A stretch of 64,000 nucleotides of DNA, taken from the NCBI GenBank assembly GCA_028280445.1, contig JANQLU010000008.1:1-64000 (forward strand). The letters run 5' to 3'. Both the position numbers and the translations under genes were made by a program. Numbering within the stretch: the first letter of the stretch is position 1; the number at the start of each line of letters is the position of its first letter. Shown here piece after piece: positions 62,537 to 64,000 of this stretch. The stretch is from Pirellulaceae bacterium (GTDB taxonomy: Bacteria > Planctomycetota > Planctomycetia > Pirellulales > Pirellulaceae). The notes under the pieces are model-generated. The model was given only the letters and a program-made list of their open reading frames with translations, did not search any database and was not told where the DNA came from.

Positions 62537-64000
62537 TCAGCGAATCTGCCTCGTTCGATAGACAATGACCACCAGAAAAACGGTCAGTGCCAATGAGATG
62601 GAGATGACCAGCATCGTCGCGCCCTGAAAACCTTCGCTGGCTCGTTCCACGTCGACGGACAGTGGCCGCGTGAGTGAAAACACTCCGGCCAAATCTCCAA
62701 CCTTCCAATCGACTTTAGGAGAATCGGCGTGTGTGTTGTGACATTCGATACAACTGGCCGTCATCAATTGTCCACGTGCGAATTTCAAAAACGGTTGGCC
62801 ATTGATTTTTTCGAATCGGAAATATTCTAAATTGTCTTCTTCACCAACCTCGTTTTTTGCAATCAAGTCATTGAATACTGAAAGCGTTTTGCGTTCGAAA
62901 TCATCGCGCGGCCGCAATTCTTCTCGAAATGAATGTGGACTGAATACACGAGCCTGCATTCCATCATCATCTTTGCAACTGATCCGCTGTGCCACCTCGA
63001 TCCGCATGGTCGCTGGCAGCGGAGGAGGATCGCGGTTTGGGTCCTCGTGACCATCGTAAAACGTTCCACGAATTTCGCTGTAGTACTCATTGAATTCCTC
63101 CAACATGTCCGAGTACAACCGCGCATTGTCGAGCGCCATTTCTCGCACGATCCACGAGTTCAACGAGCGGAGGTAAACAAAACCAATGATCGAGCTGACA
63201 ACGATCGCCACAAACAGCGCGACTGCAAACGGGTTTTTCGCCGACCAGCGTCTCAGTTTTTCGGTATATCCGATAGGGCGGGCCGTGATCGGTTCGTTGT
63301 TCAAATAGCGTTGCAAATCATCGGCCAACTCCAGCCCGGTTTGGTATCGCTTGCCGGGCTGTTTCGCCATGGCTTTCAGACAGATCGTTTCCAGATCCTT
63401 TGGAATATGTTCATCCAGTTGGCGAAGTGGCCGCGGTTCTTCGTCCAGGACTTGGAGCAGTAACAGACGCCTGGTTCCCTGGAAAGGACGTTCGCCAGTC
63501 AGCATTTCGTACAGGATAACGCCGAGGCTATAGATATCTGAGCGGGCGTCCGATTCGCGAGAACAACCGCGCGCGTGTTCCGGAGGCATGTAGGCCGGAG
63601 TGCCGACAACACGGCCATGAGTTGTCAATGAACCGTCAATGGACTCCCGTTTTGCCAATCCAAAATCGGTCAGATGCACTTGGTCATTTTCGTCAATCAA
63701 TATGTTTGATGGTTTCAGATCTCGATGAACGATGCCTCTCTCGTGCGCGTAGTGAACTGCGTTGGTCAATCGATGCATCAACTCGGCAGTTTCACGATAG
63801 GTTGGCGTCGATTCCTTGAGGCGCGATTCCAGTGTTTTGCCGTTGACGAATTCGGTTACCAGATAGCAAACACCGTCTTCGGTCTCACCGGTTTCAAACA
63901 GCGATACGATGGAGGGGTGTTTTAAACGTGCGACATTGCGAGCTTCGCGCAAAAACATTTGTTGCTCTTCGGGAGACGCGATCGAGCCGGCGCGTTGAAT
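62537..64000 (-). CDS. Ser/Thr protein kinase with a haem-type CxxCH sensor domain, partial
   Basis: The gene runs off the right edge, so the N-terminus is missing. Kinase motifs: catalytic IVHRDLKPSNILIDEN, LTDFGLAKRE, GTPAYMPPEHARG; all look active. A membrane helix follows (NPFAVALFVAIVVSSIIGFV), then a periplasmic domain with CIECHNTHADSP (CxxCH, as in DUF3365/Tll0287-like sensors), and a C-terminal helix (TMLVISISLALTVFLVVIVY). Near 63958-63963 the reading IQRAGSIASPEEQQ continues only if one A is removed from CAACAAAATG, so one base seems to be extra. Predicted to sense haem-linked redox state or a ligand and to signal to the adjacent ECF factor. Confidence 0.88.
   Translation of the reverse strand: MQRAGSIASPEEQQMFLREARNVARLKHPSIVSLFETGETEDGVCYLVTEFVNGKTLESRLKESTPTYRETAELMHRLTNAVHYAHERGIVHRDLKPSNILIDENDQVHLTDFGLAKRESIDGSLTTHGRVVGTPAYMPPEHARGCSRESDARSDIYSLGVILYEMLTGERPFQGTRRLLLLQVLDEEPRPLRQLDEHIPKDLETICLKAMAKQPGKRYQTGLELADDLQRYLNNEPITARPIGYTEKLRRWSAKNPFAVALFVAIVVSSIIGFVYLRSLNSWIVREMALDNARLYSDMLEEFNEYYSEIRGTFYDGHEDPNRDPPPLPATMRIEVAQRISCKDDDGMQARVFSPHSFREELRPRDDFERKTLSVFNDLIAKNEVGEEDNLEYFRFEKINGQPFLKFARGQLMTASCIECHNTHADSPKVDWKVGDLAGVFSLTRPLSVDVERASEGFQGATMLVISISLALTVFLVVIVYRTRQIR

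Noticed and set aside
1..64000. CRISPR array
   Set aside because: No regularly spaced repeats with unique spacers were seen anywhere; the dispersed repeats are far apart.

Overview
The window looks like chromosome from a planctomycete of the Pirellula/Rhodopirellula type. Markers are two ECF sigma factor / Ser-Thr kinase pairs, a secreted DUF1080 (3-keto-disaccharide hydrolase) protein, a phytanoyl-CoA dioxygenase, a giant nSTAND/WD40/TPR protein, planctomycete-style tyrosine recombinase and excisionase genes, and hairpin-forming intergenic palindromes. All function calls come from reading motifs by eye; no database search was run.

Layout: (a) 1-2.85 kb is one end of an integrated element (CHC2 zinc-finger protein, HTH excisionase-like protein, frameshifted tyrosine recombinase) ending at a 42-bp fragment of a tRNA-Val(GAC) 3' half. 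(b) 2.85-47.7 kb is a long accessory region whose far end carries the same 42 bp in inverted orientation. It holds: a nucleotide-themed cluster at 3.6-10.9 kb (guanylate-kinase-like P-loop protein, HemK-like methyltransferase, HAD hydrolase, AAA+ ATPase, and an adenylosuccinate-synthetase homologue with Ser where PurA has the catalytic Asp, as in PurZ); a PRTase gene; an ECF-sigma/kinase module with two small partner proteins; a candidate immune system at 19.7-31.9 kb (lipase/macro-like/CHAT protein divergent from two SIR2-like proteins and a 2226-aa nSTAND-WD40-TPR protein); an hsdM remnant, a NucS-like nuclease and an Mrr-like nuclease at 32-37 kb; a membrane protein/Nudix pair; and a six-gene operon with three radical-SAM-type proteins, a methyltransferase, a glycosyltransferase and a nucleotidyltransferase at 41-47.2 kb. 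Decayed genes, IS fragments and two families of dispersed intergenic repeats fill the gaps. (c) 48-64 kb looks like ordinary chromosome: a TPR protein, a secreted alpha/beta hydrolase, an AraC regulator, PhyH dioxygenase, DUF1080 protein, MDR oxidoreductase, a TolB-like lipoprotein, and a second ECF sigma/kinase pair running off the right edge.

The best candidates for an undescribed system are the SIR2-SIR2-nSTAND set with its divergent lipase-macro-CHAT neighbour, the PurZ-like cluster, and the radical-SAM operon. At least four genes carry single-base frameshifts that restore protein-like sequence when corrected. Some of these may be assembly indels rather than true decay, so the pseudogene calls should be read with that in mind. 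I found no intact tRNA, rRNA, CRISPR array or riboswitch.
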